DNA of 64,000 nucleotides from Hydnum rufescens UP504 (taxonomy: Eukaryota; Basidiomycota; Agaricomycetes; Cantharellales; Hydnaceae): the NCBI GenBank assembly GCA_014904985.1, contig MU128932.1:5360-69359 (forward strand). Reading direction: 5' to 3'. Position 1 is the stretch's first letter. Every line of letters begins with the position of its first letter. A model generated the notes under the pieces. The model had not been told where the DNA came from, searched no databases, and saw only the letters and a list, made by a program, of their open reading frames with translations. Made by a program: the position numbers and the translations under genes. Shown here one piece after another: positions 9,566 through 22,816 of this stretch.

Positions 9566-11580
9566 TCTGGTGGTTGATCAACATGTTCAGCTGAGGATAT
9601 CAGTTGATCAGTAAGGCACCACCACTCAGGATATTCAAGCATACCCCTTTCAGATTGCCATGTATAATTGGAGGGTCATGTTCATGCAAGTATTGTAACC
9701 CCAGCACAACATCAGCACACTGTAAAGATCAAGCTCAGTGGGCGATGGATGCCATATTCAGGAGAAAGTATGTGGGTGTAAACACACAATAATCTCTTGA
9801 TTGACACTTGGATTCTGTGCTAGAAACCTGAAGACACAAAATTGAAACAAGGCCAGGCCCTTCTGGTTCTTCAGTATGACCTAACAATCACACCACATTC
9901 TCATGATGCAATTTGCACCCATATTCACATTTCCACATGCAGACACTATACATGTCATGAATGAAAGATTCATGGTGCAATTATTAGATGAAAGTCCATT
10001 CTGTTATAGATTACCTTGTGGAGTTTCCGTTTGAGTGTGTCCTTGTCCGTATATAAGGCACAAAGCACCTTGATAGCAACCTAGGACATCGGCTGTTAGC
10101 ACATACACCCTATGAGAGCTATGAATTGAGGACAATACCTGAAGAGCTTGATCAGGGCCGTCCTCAGAGGCAGAGAGCAAGCTGCCTCTCCAGACCGAGG
10201 AGTACTCACCTGTGGCCATGGGTGTTGAGCCTAAACAAACAATATGGCCAGTCAAGGTGGGAGTTTCAGGGGGACTGGGCTGGGGATTGGTAAATGGTGG
10301 GCTAGCTTGTGGGCCTTGTCCCGAGCTTCTGCAGAAGGAGCCGTGGTCACAGCACCTTGCAGAATGGACATGGCCTCGTCTATTCCGGTGGAAGCGTCTT
10401 TAGGAGACATCAGAGTGGAAGGAGTGGGAGTTGAAGATGGATTCGCGGATTGCACCGGTCGCCTCTCATCAGTTTGGCCAGATAAGGGCTTCCTGGTTTG
10501 GGATGTTGAAGGACGATGCAGATCGTGCAGTGTCGGGGATTCGGCGGGCTTTGAGGCGAGCATACTGGAGCGGGTAATTTCGCGACCTCGAGGCGGTCCA
10601 CCACCATTCTTCTCAGCGCCGGTCCCAGCAGCAGGTGCTGCACCATTTGCATTGGGCGACTGCATTGGGTGACATCGTGGGCGATGTTCCTCCCGTAAGG
10701 TTGGTGCTGAGCCAATATGTGCTATTTTCCGTTTCGTGCCTACTAGGGTTGAATCGGCTGTTTGAAATAGAGGAACGGGCAGGTTTTTCCATCTCTCCGG
10801 GTCCGTGAGTGAGATCTTTTTCGCGCTAGGGTACTGGATAGCAAATTGGCACTGCACGGATTCTATATGGGCCGCGTGGGGCGCGAAAGAAAGGAGGGCG
10901 CTCTCGAGCCAGCCTGGTAAGGGTGGTTTGACGCAAGATCCCCCAAAGCCTTGATGAAGTATTCCGAAGTTGAGGCAAGTCCACCACCAAGAGTAGAAAA
11001 AGGCAACCGCGTAGGGTGCCCTAATATTAATATTTCCGAGAAGGTCTATGACGTGACGGAAATTCAGGGTAGCAAAAGTGGTGGCCATGGTGTAATCCTG
11101 GCGTAGTGTCCCGAGCTTAGAGCGGTCAGCGGAGAATTGGACTATAGCCGTGCTGCTATAGGCCGCGTCTGCGCCCGCAACCAGACAATTGGCACCCTCT
11201 GGGTCTGGATGTGAACACCCATGAGCAAATAGCTGTACTGGAAGTTCATTCAGCCGCCTGGAATACAAGGACACGGTCAACTACGCCAACCATTACGCCC
11301 AGGTGACACACGACGTCTTGGACACCCCCTGACATAAATGTATGCAGCCTACCAAAAGTCTCCGTTATTATGCCGTCGCACGTATTCAACGGGATGGCTT
11401 ACGCAGAATCAGGAGAGGTAACCTCCCTATAGAAGTCAGGAAGCTCCCAGACGACTGGAGGGACCGTTTCAGCGATAGCAGCAAAAGAGTCAGGGCATCA
11501 GCGCCGGATTCAGCGAGAGACAAGTCCATAGTCCTTGGAGATATGAGAACGAGTAACCTCGCTCTGTCTCCGTTTGCCAT
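9566..11580 (-). pseudogene. U1: kinase copy lacking the C-lobe
   Basis: Leftmost copy of the kinase family. From the right, an ATG at 11580 opens the N-terminal exon (MANGDRAR), then a 342-codon open frame (11280-10252) covers the N-terminal domain with its W-W-W-T-C-L-N-F-G motif and the Ser/Pro-rich linker. The glycine loop follows as ATGEYSSVWRG (Gly to Glu against the other copies), then the HGDLK catalytic-loop region near 9660. Similarity stops near 9566, just at the start of the exon that encodes the DFG segment, so DFG, APE and the rest of the C-lobe are gone. The N-terminal exon also shows a frame change against U2. No active kinase can be made from this copy. Confidence 0.8.
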
Positions 11581-14030
11581 CAGGATCAGAAACCCGGAGA
11601 ATCCAACACGAGAGTCATAGCTTTAAACACTGATAATCGATATTTAAGGAGAGATCCACACCAAAACCACGAGGCCCTTGAGTTTTCGTCACCGTCACGG
11701 TCAACCGTTCACAGAACCCAACCACATATACCCAGACTGAACCTGAACATCATGTACACGGACACTTTCTGTTGTGTGCCGCATCGTTCCAAACTTGGGA
11801 GTCATCTTCGTGGTCTGGGCGTCGATGTGGTCTCGCAGCCATCGCCTCAAGTCGTGCAATGCTATTCTCACTGAGCACAGCGACGGTGGAGCGCGGTTGC
11901 TTTTTTCACCCTCCCTGAGTAGAGAGGCGGACCAGCCACTCAACAGACGACCAAGAAAATAATGAGTTACACAGGCCCTTGCGGCTCCGAGTTCTGATGT
12001 TGGCGGTACGTGTCTTCACCAACTATTTAGGTATGAGCAAATGAGCGGAGTGTGAACGTAAAAAATTGCACCGTGTAAGTCCAAGCGACGCCCAGGCCGA
12101 ATGATAGTGAAGTACAGAAAAACCTAAGGCGCGTGGAATGGGACGGGCGTGCATCCTACAGTTTCCTGGACTCCTGCAAGGACGAGGTGAATCTGGAGTA
12201 TGGAAGTGACACAGCGGCCAAAACACGCATATATCACGTACGTTTACCTAGATTACCGCGTCGACAGAGTAAATGAGAGACTCACTGGGCGGACACTAAG
12301 CTTCGCCTGCTCACCTCGTAAATTTATTTCGCCATGTTCATACGGTCCGCACGACCTGTATTAAGGAAATGACGGCCTACCAGGACACGAGGGGGCTTGG
12401 CTTGGAAGACGTATTGCCGGATTAAGAACAGGTTTATACTAGTGCTCGTGGACTGACGAGGCCGTCGAGTAAGAGCCAAGGTAGAGAAGCGTCTCTCCAT
12501 ACATCCGCATATAGCGTACCTGTATGATTTGCCGCGGGTGGTTTTCATCCTCTACCGTGCGAGTTCATTGGACACCACGTCGTCTTCGGGCCCATCACTG
12601 GAGAATAGGATGGTATGCCGCGATTGAAGGACTGGGTAAGACGACTAGACAAGCGCGACGAAGGAAAGGGATCGCAGATGAAGGTAAAAAACATCGTAGT
12701 GGTCTCCACGAGGTGCGGGGCGACGCTGTCCAGTCGCCCCTAGGCAAAATGAATTGTTTGCGGATAAGTATGACCCAAGTCTGCTTTTGAGTGGTTTGGG
12801 GACTGAGCTAGCGTTCTACGTAGATCACAGGGTCGGTCACAGGTCACACAGGAATTCACTGCTGTCACGCATCACAGGTCACCGAGAACTCGAAAAGTGC
12901 TCTGAGAATCAGATGAGACTGGAGCTCCGCTCCGACTTCCCCTCAGGATGAACTGATCTTGGCCTTAGTCGGAGCTCATTGGGGCTGGTGAAATGGTGAA
13001 CTACCCATTTTGAGCTGTGACAAGAATTTCGTGCGAACCTCCCGTTGAAGGAGGACAGAACTCCGGACGTCAGGAACTAGATTCTTTCCAGGTGTCCGCA
13101 ACCGGGTGAGGTAATGTAATTCCATACGTTATCTCCTCCGCGAGCCCGGCAGCTACATTTTTTTAGATGAACCGTGCACCTTCGGTTGTATCTGGATGAC
13201 GCGACCTCTGCGGACTCTTTTTTCTCTCTTCTTTTCTTTTTTTCTCCCAATTTAGGATGAGCGGTGTCGAGGACACCCGATATTAACTGGACTTCACTGC
13301 GTCCACCTGTGTTTATTTCTCTGCACCTGGTCTTGAATAATTACTGACAACATGTTGTATGCGGGCACTGGTACATTAAACCTTGCAACATCGAGTGGGT
13401 CGATTCAGACTCTGATATCGAGAATCACAACAAACCACTCGGCGGATCGCCTCTGTGGAATAGGGAATAGTCCCGTGGGGTTTTTCGGCGTATCTGGGCT
13501 ATCGGGAGGCGTTTTGTGAGTGCTCTGCTCTTGGGTACCGATTGACAGAGTGGGGGCAGATTAGGGGAATGACCCTCAAGAATGATCGGGTACGAAGCAA
13601 TCATTGATGGATCCTACACCGAGGGGGGAGAACAGTTGGTGCGTCCTGCTCGTGTTCCTTTAATGCCCTTTGCGCTTTCTATATCCTCGGGAGCCCCAAG
13701 GGTTCCATTCCACGGACAGCACATAAATTAATCTGCGCGGAGGGGTACGGAAGTTGACTAGAGAATCTGTCAAAAAGGTTTACTTTGTGCCGTTGGTTTT
13801 TTTCGCCCCCTCCCCGAGATTCTGGTTTCGTTGGAATTTTCGATTGCGCGTTGTTGATTTCTCGCATTAATCCCCCCCCGGGGGATGTAAATTATGTCCA
13901 TCTGATATCCTTTATTCCTTCAAGTCTGAATCGTACACGTACATCTGTCCGAAATCGATATGTACGGTCGTAGCCCCATAGATACATCACACATACACCA
14001 CAACATGACTCTCATGAATAAGCCAGAAAA
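11581..14030 (-). other. U1 leader, conserved among units, no firm gene
   Basis: About 2.4 kb upstream of the U1 kinase, clearly similar to the leaders of U2 and U4. It holds many short frames on both strands, none open across all copies. Landmarks shared between units are a segment with AAATTTATTTC near 12320, a ~350-bp segment near 12520-12870, and a segment with CAGGATGAGCGG near 13250. It may contain a decayed upstream gene or 5' exons and the promoter of the next unit, but I cannot assign a product. Confidence 0.5.
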
Positions 14031-14167
14031 TAACGGCCGGTTGTAAGGAAAGGAGATTGTGGCTAGAATCCCTGTGACTCAACTTGACCTCCAGAGGGTA
14101 CGGCCAGCTCCCATACGCCCATTAAAAGCTCCAGTATCAATTCTCAACCTAGCATCCATTATACTAT

Positions 14168-17095
14168 TTACGAAGATGCTTTGTCGTAGCACTCGTAGGA
14201 CACCATCAACGAGTAGGGGAGGCGGAATTTTACAGAATAGTTCGTCCATTGTGAAACGTAGGGAGGGCTCTCCGATGATGGTGCATCGTTTCCCGAGAGA
14301 GAGGACGCATCAGAGCCATCATCCGAGTCTACTAATACCTTATCAGCTTTTACTTCCGTTAGAGAGTAAGGCGCAACGCACCCTTGAGGTTCTGACTGTC
14401 CACCAATTCCCAGCGATAGCGCTGATAAATCGGGACTCGGTGGAGTGAGGTAGAAGATTCCACCAGAATGCGCAGTCCATCATCATCCACCCATATAAGC
14501 CTTGCTTGTTCAACGCCAGGAAGGGACATAAGTCGAACACGCCTCCCCTGTTAACGAATAATTTGGGTGCATAATCCAGTAGAGTACTATCCAGAGAGAG
14601 CACGTACAATTCCTTTCCGGATGCCCAAGTTTGTTCGAGAGGTATGGTACAAGCAGCGCTTTATAGTGTCGATGATCAAGTTCAATGGTGGCCGACTCGA
14701 TCGGTCGTGATCCCAGCAGCGCTTCAAGATTCGCAAAACTGAAGGGAAAGTGACTTCCTCATTCGATGGTTCGAAGGGAGGCTCATGATTCGATATAGCA
14801 CGTATAAGGGGTGCCTCTTTGGACAGCTGGTGGAAGGGCTCCTGGTCAAACAAGATCTATGGGGAACAGAGGACCACAAGCTAGATACAAAGCATGCCGC
14901 CCGGCAAGAATGGATCGCACCTCAATACAAGCACATGCATAAGCATATATGTCTGTCTCCACAGTTCTGGTGCTTTCTTCCAGAAGTTCGGGAGCTAGAA
15001 ATCGCAGTGTGCCGCCAAAGTTTGAAGATGTATGGCCAGTAGGTTCTCCATCAAGAATTACAGACAGTCCAAAATCACAAATACTCCCTCTTCCTTCTCC
15101 ATTGATCAGCACATTCCGCTGAGCATGTAAATTCATCAGCAATGCACCACCACTCTGTAAATTCAGCCATACCCCTTTAAGATCCCCATGGATAATTTGA
15201 GGCTTGTGTTCATGCAAGTACTGTAATCCCAATGCAACATCGGCACACTGTGAAGATCAAGCTCAATTGGGGAGGGTCCCTTATTTGAGTGAAAGTATAC
15301 CCATGTGAACATACAATAACCTCTCGATTGACACTTGGATTCTTCACTAGAAAGCTCAGGACATCACCATGAACATATGAGATTGAAACAAGACCAGGCC
15401 CTTCGCGTTCTTCAGTATAACCTAACAACCTCACCACATTCTCGTGATGCAATCGGGCCCATATTCGGAGTTCTACATGCAGATGCTACACCTATCATGA
15501 ACAGAAGATCTATTATGCAACTATCAGATAAAATTACCTTGTGGAGTTTCCGTTTGACTGTGGACTCATTTGTATATGGGACATGAAGCACCTTGAGAGC
15601 AACCTATGGAATTGGCTGTTAGCAGATGCACCCTCTGGGAGTTATGAATTGAAAAGAGCACCTGAAGAGTTTGGTGAGAGTCATTGGAGGTGGTAGAGAT
15701 CAAGCTGCCTCTCCAGACTGAGGAGTACCCTCCTCTGGCCATGGGTGTTGAGCCTAAACGAACAATGCGGCCAGTCAAGTTGGGGGTTTCGAAGGGACTG
15801 ACTTGGGGATTGGGAAATGGTGGGCTGGCATGTGGGCCTGCTCCCAAAGCTTCTGCAGGAGCTGTAATCATAACACCTTGCAGAATGGGCATGGCTACAT
15901 CTATTCCGGTGGAAGCCTCTTTAAGAGACATCAGAGTTGGAGGAGTGGGAGTTGAGGATGGATTCGCAGGTTGTACTGGTCGCCTTTCATCGGTTTGGCC
16001 AGATAAGGCATTCCTGGTTCGGGTTATTGACCGACGATGCAGATTGTGTGGTGTCGTGGATTCAACCGGCTTTGAGGCGAGTACATTGGAGTGGTTGATT
16101 TCACGTCCTTGAGGCAGTTCACCACCATTCTTCCCAGTGTCGGCAGCAGCAGTAGGTACAGCACCATTCACATTGGGCGACTGCATTGGGCGAGGTTGTC
16201 GGAGATGTTCCTCTGGTAAGGTCAGTGCTGAGCCAATACGTGTTATTTTCCCTTTTGTGCCTGCTAGGGTTAAATCGGTTGGTTGAGATAGAGGAGTGGG
16301 CTCGTTTTTCCATCTCTCCAGGTCCATGAGTGAGATCTTTTTCGCGTTAGGGAACTGGATAGCAAATTCCTGCTGCAGGAATTCTACACGGGTTGCATGG
16401 TGTGCGAAAGAACTGAGGGTGCTCTCAAGCGAGTGTGGTGAGGGCGGTTTGACCCAAGATCCCCGAAGCCTTGATGAAGCATTCCAAAGTTGAGCCAACT
16501 CCACCACCAAGAGTTCGATGCAGTCGTGGGGGCACTAGATTAATATTATTGAGAAGGTCTATGACGTCACGGAAATTCAGGGTAGCAAATGTGGTGACCA
16601 TGGGGTAACCAAGGAATGGTTCCCGAAGCTCAGAGCGGTCAGCGGAGTATTGTATTGTATCCGGGCTGCTATAGGACCGCCTCTGCGCCCGCAACCAGAC
16701 AATTGGCACCCTCTGGTTCTGGATGTGGACACTCATGAGCAGACAGGTGCCCTGGAAATTCATTCAGCTGCCTGGAATGCAAGGAGATGATAATAAACTA
16801 TGCCAACTGTGCCCAGGTAACACAGGATGTCTCGGACATCCCCTGATATAAATGCATGCAGCCTACCAAAAGTCTCGGTTATTATGTAGCGGTATGTATT
16901 CAACAAGATGACATACTCAGAGCTAGGAGAGGTGACCTTCTTATAGAAGTCAGGAAGCTCCCAGACGACTGGAGAGACCCTTTCAGCGATGGCGGCAAAA
17001 GAGTCAGTGGCATTAACACGGGATTTGGCGCGAGACAAGACCACTGTTATTGGAGGTATGGGGGAGGGCGATCTTGCTCTGTCTCTGTTTGCCAT
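14168..17095 (-). pseudogene. U2: kinase gene with one frameshift
   Basis: Second copy. An ATG at 17095 starts MANRDRAR and an open frame through VVWELPDFYKKV and ETFGRLHAF; this exon is best preserved here. The next exon encodes VPIVWLRAQRR, followed by the N-terminal domain. A run of four Cs at 16461-16464 (five in U1, U4 and U6) removes one base and shifts the frame inside that domain. Downstream the kinase looks sound: GGYSSVWRG glycine loop, a VALK-type lysine exon, HHENVVRLLG, YLHEH, HGDLKG, CDFGLS, APELL and CW-x-H-D-R-S-S-R-P. The C-terminal extension ends at a TAA at 14168-14170. If the single-base difference were a sequencing error this would be a second intact gene. Confidence 0.75.
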
Positions 17096-19775
17096 CAGGA
17101 ATCAGAAACACTAGAGCATAGCCACGTGTCTGGATCAGATGATCTCCATTCAATCCCCATCAGTCCATCAGTGCTTGGGTGATGCTTTCCTGAACATGGC
17201 TTTCCTCCCTGCCTCTTCAACAAAACTTTCAAGGGACTCATAAGCCTACACCCTTGCCATTTTGTCCTCATCACAGTTGAATGGCTCCCAGAATCTAAGC
17301 ACATATACCCGGGCTGATCCTAAACATGATGTACATAGACACCTCTTCCTGTTTGCCATATCACTGCAAGTTTGGACACATCTTCATACCCTGGGCATCG
17401 AGGCAGTCTCAAAGCCATCACCACAAGTCTTCCAATACCATTCTCACCAAGCACAATGACGGTGAATGTGGTTCCTTTTTTTATTCCCCCTGAGTCATCC
17501 CTCCACCCAGAAGATGACCAAGGAAAGAATGAGTTGCGCAGCCCCTTACCGGTCTGAGCTCTGATGTTGGTCCCAGATGTCTTCACCTGTTTAGCCATGA
17601 GCAACTGAGGAGAGAGTGGATGTAGAAAATACACCGTGTGAGATCCAAAAGCCGGAACGACGCTCTTGTACTGAATGATAGCGAAGCACATAGGCGCGTG
17701 AAAGGGGACAATCATCGTCCTGCAGCAAATCTGGAGCATGGAAGTGACACAACGGCCAAGACATGTACATTTGTCTACATTACTGGATGTTGGTGGTAGG
17801 TGTCTTCGCCACCTATTCAGGTATGGGCAAATGAAGGGAGGGTGGATGTAAAAAATGCACCGTGTGAAATCCGAAAGTCCAAAGGACGCCCTTGTGGAAC
17901 GATGGTGGAGTACGAGAGTGAGCGAAGGAGCGTGGAATGGGACGGGCGTGCATCCCACAGTTTCCTGGACTCCCGCAAGGACGAGGTGAATCTGGAGTAT
18001 GGAAGTGACCCAACGGCCAAAACACACATATGTCACGTATGTTGACCTAGATTATTGCATCAACAGAGTGAATGAGAGGCTCACTGGGCGGACACTAAGC
18101 TCCGCCCGCCTCGCCTCGTAAATTTATTTCACCGCGTGTTCATGCGGTCCGCACGACCTGTATTAAGAAAAATAATGGCCTACCAGGACGCGAGGGGGCT
18201 TGGCTTGGAAGACGTATTTCCGGTTTAAGAACGGCATTATACTGGTGCTAAAGGACTATCTGAGGAGGCCATAAAGTAAGAGCCAAGGATGAGAAGCATT
18301 TCTCCATACATCCACATATACCGTACCTGTACGATTTGCCGCGGGGGGTTTTCATCCCCCACCGCGCGGGTTCATCGGACACCACGTCATCTTCGGGCCC
18401 ATCACTGGAGAATTAGATGCTATGCCGCGATTGAAGGACTCCGTGAGACCACTGGAGAAGCGCGACGAACGAAAGGGATCGCAGATGAAGGTGATAAGCG
18501 TGGCGATGGTCTCCACGAGGTGCGGCGCAATGCTGTCAAGCCGCCCCAAGGCAAAATGAATTGTTTGCGGATAAGTATGACACCAAACCCACTTTTGAGT
18601 TGTTGCACTAGCGTTCGACGTGGATGTGGGTTCGGTCACAGGTCACAAAGGATTCCACGTCGCTGTCACGCATCAGCCCTCAGAATCAGATGAGATTGAA
18701 GCCCCACTCCAACTTCCCCTCAGGGTGAACTGATCTTTACCTTGGTCGGAGCTCATTAGGGCGGTGAAATGGTGAACTACCCATTTTGAGCTGTCACAAG
18801 AATTTCCTGTGAACCTCCCGTCAAAGGAGGACAGAAATCCGCACCTCAGGAACTAGATTCTCCCCAGGTGTCCACAACCGGGTGAGGTAATGCAATGCCA
18901 TACGTTCTCTCCTCCGTCAGTCCAGCAGCTACATTTTTTAGATGAACCATGCACCTTCGGTTGTATCTGGATGACGCGACCTCTGCGGACTCTTTTTTTC
19001 TCCCAACTCAGGATGAGCGGCATCGAGGGCACCCGATACTATCTGGACTTCACTGCGTTCACCTGTGTTTATTTCTCTGCACCTGGTCTTGAGTAATTAC
19101 TGACAACATATTGTATGCGGGCACTGGTGCACTAACCCTTGCAGCATCGAGTGGGCTGATTCAGACTCTGATCTCGAGAATCATAACGACCAACTCGGTG
19201 AATCGCCTCTGTGGAATAGGGAATAGTCCCGTGGGATTTTTCAGCGTATCTGGGCTGTCAGGAGGGGTTTTGTGAGTGCTCTGCTCTTGGGTACCGATTG
19301 ATAGAGTGGGGGTAGATTGGGGGAATGATCGTCAGGAATGATCGGGTACAAAGCAATCATTGATGGATCCGACACCCAGGGGGGAGAACAACTGGTGCGT
19401 CCCGCTCGCGTTCCTTTAATGCCGTTTACGTTTTTTTATATCCTCGGGGGCCCCAAGGGTTTCATTCCACGGACAGCACATAAATTAATCTGCGCGAAGA
19501 CGGGAGTTGACTAAAGAGTCCGTCAAAAAGGTCTACTTTGTGCCCTGATTTATTCGCACCCTCCTCGAGATTCTCGCTTCATTCGACGTTCCGAAATTTG
19601 GATTCCGTGTCCTAGGGATGTAAATTATCCAAGTATTATGCCCATCTGATATCCTTTCTTCCTCCAAGCCTGAATCGTACATGTACATCTGTCCGAAATC
19701 GATATCTACACTTGTAGCCATATATATGCATCATACATACACAACATGAATAAGCCAGAGAATGACGGCCGGTCG
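17096..19775 (-). other. U2 leader
   Basis: Upstream region of U2, similar to the U1 and U4 leaders. A minus-strand frame of 238 codons (18036-17320) is open here but broken in the other units. Part of it (GKGLRNSFFPW, VIVLGENGIGRL) recurs in other copies at the protein level, so this may be remains of upstream exons. A direct repeat inside this leader (about 17585-17770 and 17810-18015) duplicates the segment with CACCGTGTGA. No function is assigned. Confidence 0.45.
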
Positions 19776-19899
19776 TAAGGAAAGGAGATTGTGACTAGAA
19801 TCCCCATGACTCGACTCGACCTCCAGGGGGTGCGGCCTGCTCCCATACGCCCATTAAAAGCTCCAGTATCGATTCTCAACCTAGCATCCATTATACCGT

Positions 19900-22816
19900 T
19901 TACGAAGAAGCTTTGTGGTAGGCTTCGTAGGACACCATCGACGAGTAGGGGAGGCGAAATTTCACGCAGTAATCCGTCCATTTTGAGACGCGGGGAGGGC
20001 TCTCCGATGATGATGCGTCCTTCCCCGAGAGAGAGGAAGCATCAGAGCCATCCTCCGAGTCTACCAATACCCAATGGGCTTTTACTTCTGTCAAAGAAGA
20101 CGCAACGCACCCTCTGGGTTCTGCCTATCCATCAATTCCCACCGATAACGCTGATAGATCGGGACTCGGTGGAGGGAGATCCCGCAATCCACAATGATGC
20201 TCAGTCCACCATCGTTGACCGAGATCAGCGCTCCTTGTTCAATGCCAGGAAGGCAAATAAATCAAACAGTCCTGCCCTGTAAACCGACAATATAGGCGCA
20301 TAAACCAGTGGAACCCTATCCAGAAAGAGCACGTACGACTCCTCGGTGGACCCCCGAGTTTGTTCGATAGGAATGGTACAAGCAGCGCCGTGAAGTGTCG
20401 ACGATTAGGCCCAATGATGGCCGACTCGATCGGTTGTGATCCCAGCAACGCCTCAAGATTAGCCAAAAGAAAGGAAAGTGACTTCCTCGTTCGATGATTC
20501 AAAGGGAGGCTCATGATTCGATATGGCACGTATCAGGGGCGCCTCTTTGGAGAGTTGATGGTAGGGCTCCCGGTCAAACAAGATCTATCGGGAATAGAGG
20601 ATTACATGCTAGATACACGGCAGGAGCGAATCGCACCTCAATACAAGTGCATGCATAAGCATATATGTCCGTCTCCACAGTTCCAGTGTCCCCATCAAGA
20701 AGTTCGGGAGCCAGAAATCGCAGTGACCCGCCGAAGTTTGAGGAGGTATGGCCGGTAGGCCCCCCATCAAGAATTATGGATAGTCCAAAATCACAAATAC
20801 TCGCTCTTCCTTCCGCGTCGATCAACACGTTCGGCTGAACATATCAATTCATCAGCAAGGCACCACCACTCGGGGTGTTCGGGCATACCCCCTTCAGATC
20901 GCCATGTATAATTGGAGGCACGTGTTCATGCAAGTATTGTAATCCCAGCGCGACATCGGCGCACTGTAAAGATCCAGCTCAGTGGGCGATGGATCCCATA
21001 TTCGAGACGATGCATATCGATGTAAACGCACGATAATCTCTCGATTGACGCTTGGATTCTTCGCTAGAAAGCTCAACACATTACCATGAGGGTACAACGT
21101 TGAAACGAGACCAGGCCCTTCTGGTTCCTCGGTATGACCTAGCAATCCCACCACGTTCTCGTGACGTAATTGAGCCCATATCCGCATTTCTACATGCAGA
21201 CGCTACATCTATCATGAACAAAATATCCATGGTGTAACGGTCAGATACAATTACCTTGTGGAGCTTCCGTTTGACCGTGTACTCATCCGTATACGAAGCA
21301 CGAAGCACCTTGATAGCGACCTAGGGCATCGACTATTAGTACTTGTGTCCTGCGGAGCTATTAATTGAGAAGAGCACCTGAAGAGATCGATCAGGGTGAT
21401 CGAAGGGACCAGAGAGCAAGGTGCCTCTCCAGACTGAGGAATACCCGCCAGTGGCGAGGGTGTTGAGCCCAAACGAACAATGTGCCCCGTCAAGTTCGGA
21501 ATTTCGGGAAGCCTGGATTGGGGATTAGGAAATGATAAACTAGCTTGTGGACCGTGCCCGAAAGCTGGTGTGGAAGGAGCCGTAATCACAACACCTTGCA
21601 GAATGGACGTGGCTTCGTCTATTCCGGTGGAACCCTCTTTAGGAGACAACAGAGTCGGAGGAACGGGAGTTGAAGATGGATTCGCGGGTTGCACCGGCCG
21701 CTTCTCATCGGTTTGGCCAGACAAGGGTTCCTAGTTCGGGATATTGAAGGACGATGCGGATCGTGTGTCCGGAAGTTAACAGGCTTTGAGGCAAGCACAT
21801 TGGAGTGGTTGATTTCGCCACGTCGAGGCGGTTCACCACTGTTCTTCTCAGCGTCAGTCGCAGCAGCAGGTACTGCACCATTCGCACTGGGCGACTGTAT
21901 TGGGTGACGTCGTTGGAGATGTTCCTCCGGTGGGGTTGGTGCTGAGCCAATATGTGCTATTTCCCGTTTCGTGCCTACTAGGGTTGAATCGGCTGGTTGG
22001 GACAGAGAAGCGGACTCGTTTTTCCATTTCTTGGGGTCCCTGAGTGAGATCTTTTCGCGTTAGGGAACTGGATAGCAAATTGGCGCTGCACGGATTCTAC
22101 ACGGGCCGGGAGGCGTGCGAAAGAACCGAGGGCGCTCTCGAGCCACTGTAGTGAGGGTGGTTTGATCCAAGATCCCCGAAGCCTTGGTGAAGCATTCCGA
22201 AGTTGAGCGAAGGCCACCACCAAGAGTAGGACAAAGGCATGCGGTCTACTACATTAATATTATCATTAATATTATTGAGAAGGTCTAGGACGTGACGGAA
22301 ATTCAGGGTAGCAAATGTGGTGGCGATAGTGTAATTGGGGCGTGCGTCCCGGAGCTTAGAACGGTCGGCGGAGAATTTGATTGTACCCGGTTCATCGATC
22401 CCCCTCTCCGCCCGCAACCAGACAATTGGAACCCTCTGGTTCTGGATGTGGACACTCATGAGCAGATGCCGCTTGCCCTGGAAGTTCATTCAGCCCGCCT
22501 AGAAAATGCAAGGGCATGATAAACTATGCCAACCGGGTCATCGCAGCACCACGATAGTCTCGGATATCCCCTAATATAAATGCATGCAGCCTACCAAAAG
22601 TCTCCGTTATTATGTTGCTGCATGTATTCGACAGGATGGCTTACGCAGAATCAGGACACGTAACCTCCCTATAGAAGTCAGGAAACTGTCCAGACGATTG
22701 GAGGGACCAATTTCAGCAATAGCAGCAAAAGATTCAAGGGCATCAGCGTCGGATTCAGCGGGAAATAAGACCGGAGGCATGAGAATGGGCAACCTCGCTC
22801 TCTCTCCCTTTGCCAT
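19900..22816 (-). pseudogene. U3: kinase pseudogene, several frameshifts
   Basis: Third copy. An ATG at 22816 starts MAKGERAR but the frame soon differs from U2. The N-terminal domain (MSVHIQNQRVPIVWLRAER, NFRHVLDLLNNI) runs to the same four-C run seen in U2 (22174-22177), which shifts the frame. A second shift follows near 22055, inside the NAKKIS-type segment. The glycine-loop exon has a one-base loss at about 21457-21460. HGDLKG and CDFGLSIILDGG remain, but the C-lobe exon is shifted near 20465, losing the R-C-W motif. The C-terminal extension (VSKWTDYCVKFRLPYSSM) ends with a stop at 19900. Clearly inactive. Confidence 0.8.

Noticed and set aside
10244..10672. Plus-strand frames opposite the kinase N-terminal exons (also 15684-16112 and 28817-29509)
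   Set aside because: They are antisense shadows of the Ser/Pro-rich linker, which has few stop codons on the reverse strand.
17430..17471. P-loop-like VIVLGENGIGRL in the U2 leader
   Set aside because: The GxxxxGK[ST] lysine and Ser/Thr are absent and the frame is broken in other units, so no NTPase domain is claimed.
17320..18036. 238-codon minus-strand frame upstream of U2
   Set aside because: It runs through an internal direct repeat, and its copies in U1, U3, U4 and U6 are shifted, so a single-exon gene is unlikely.
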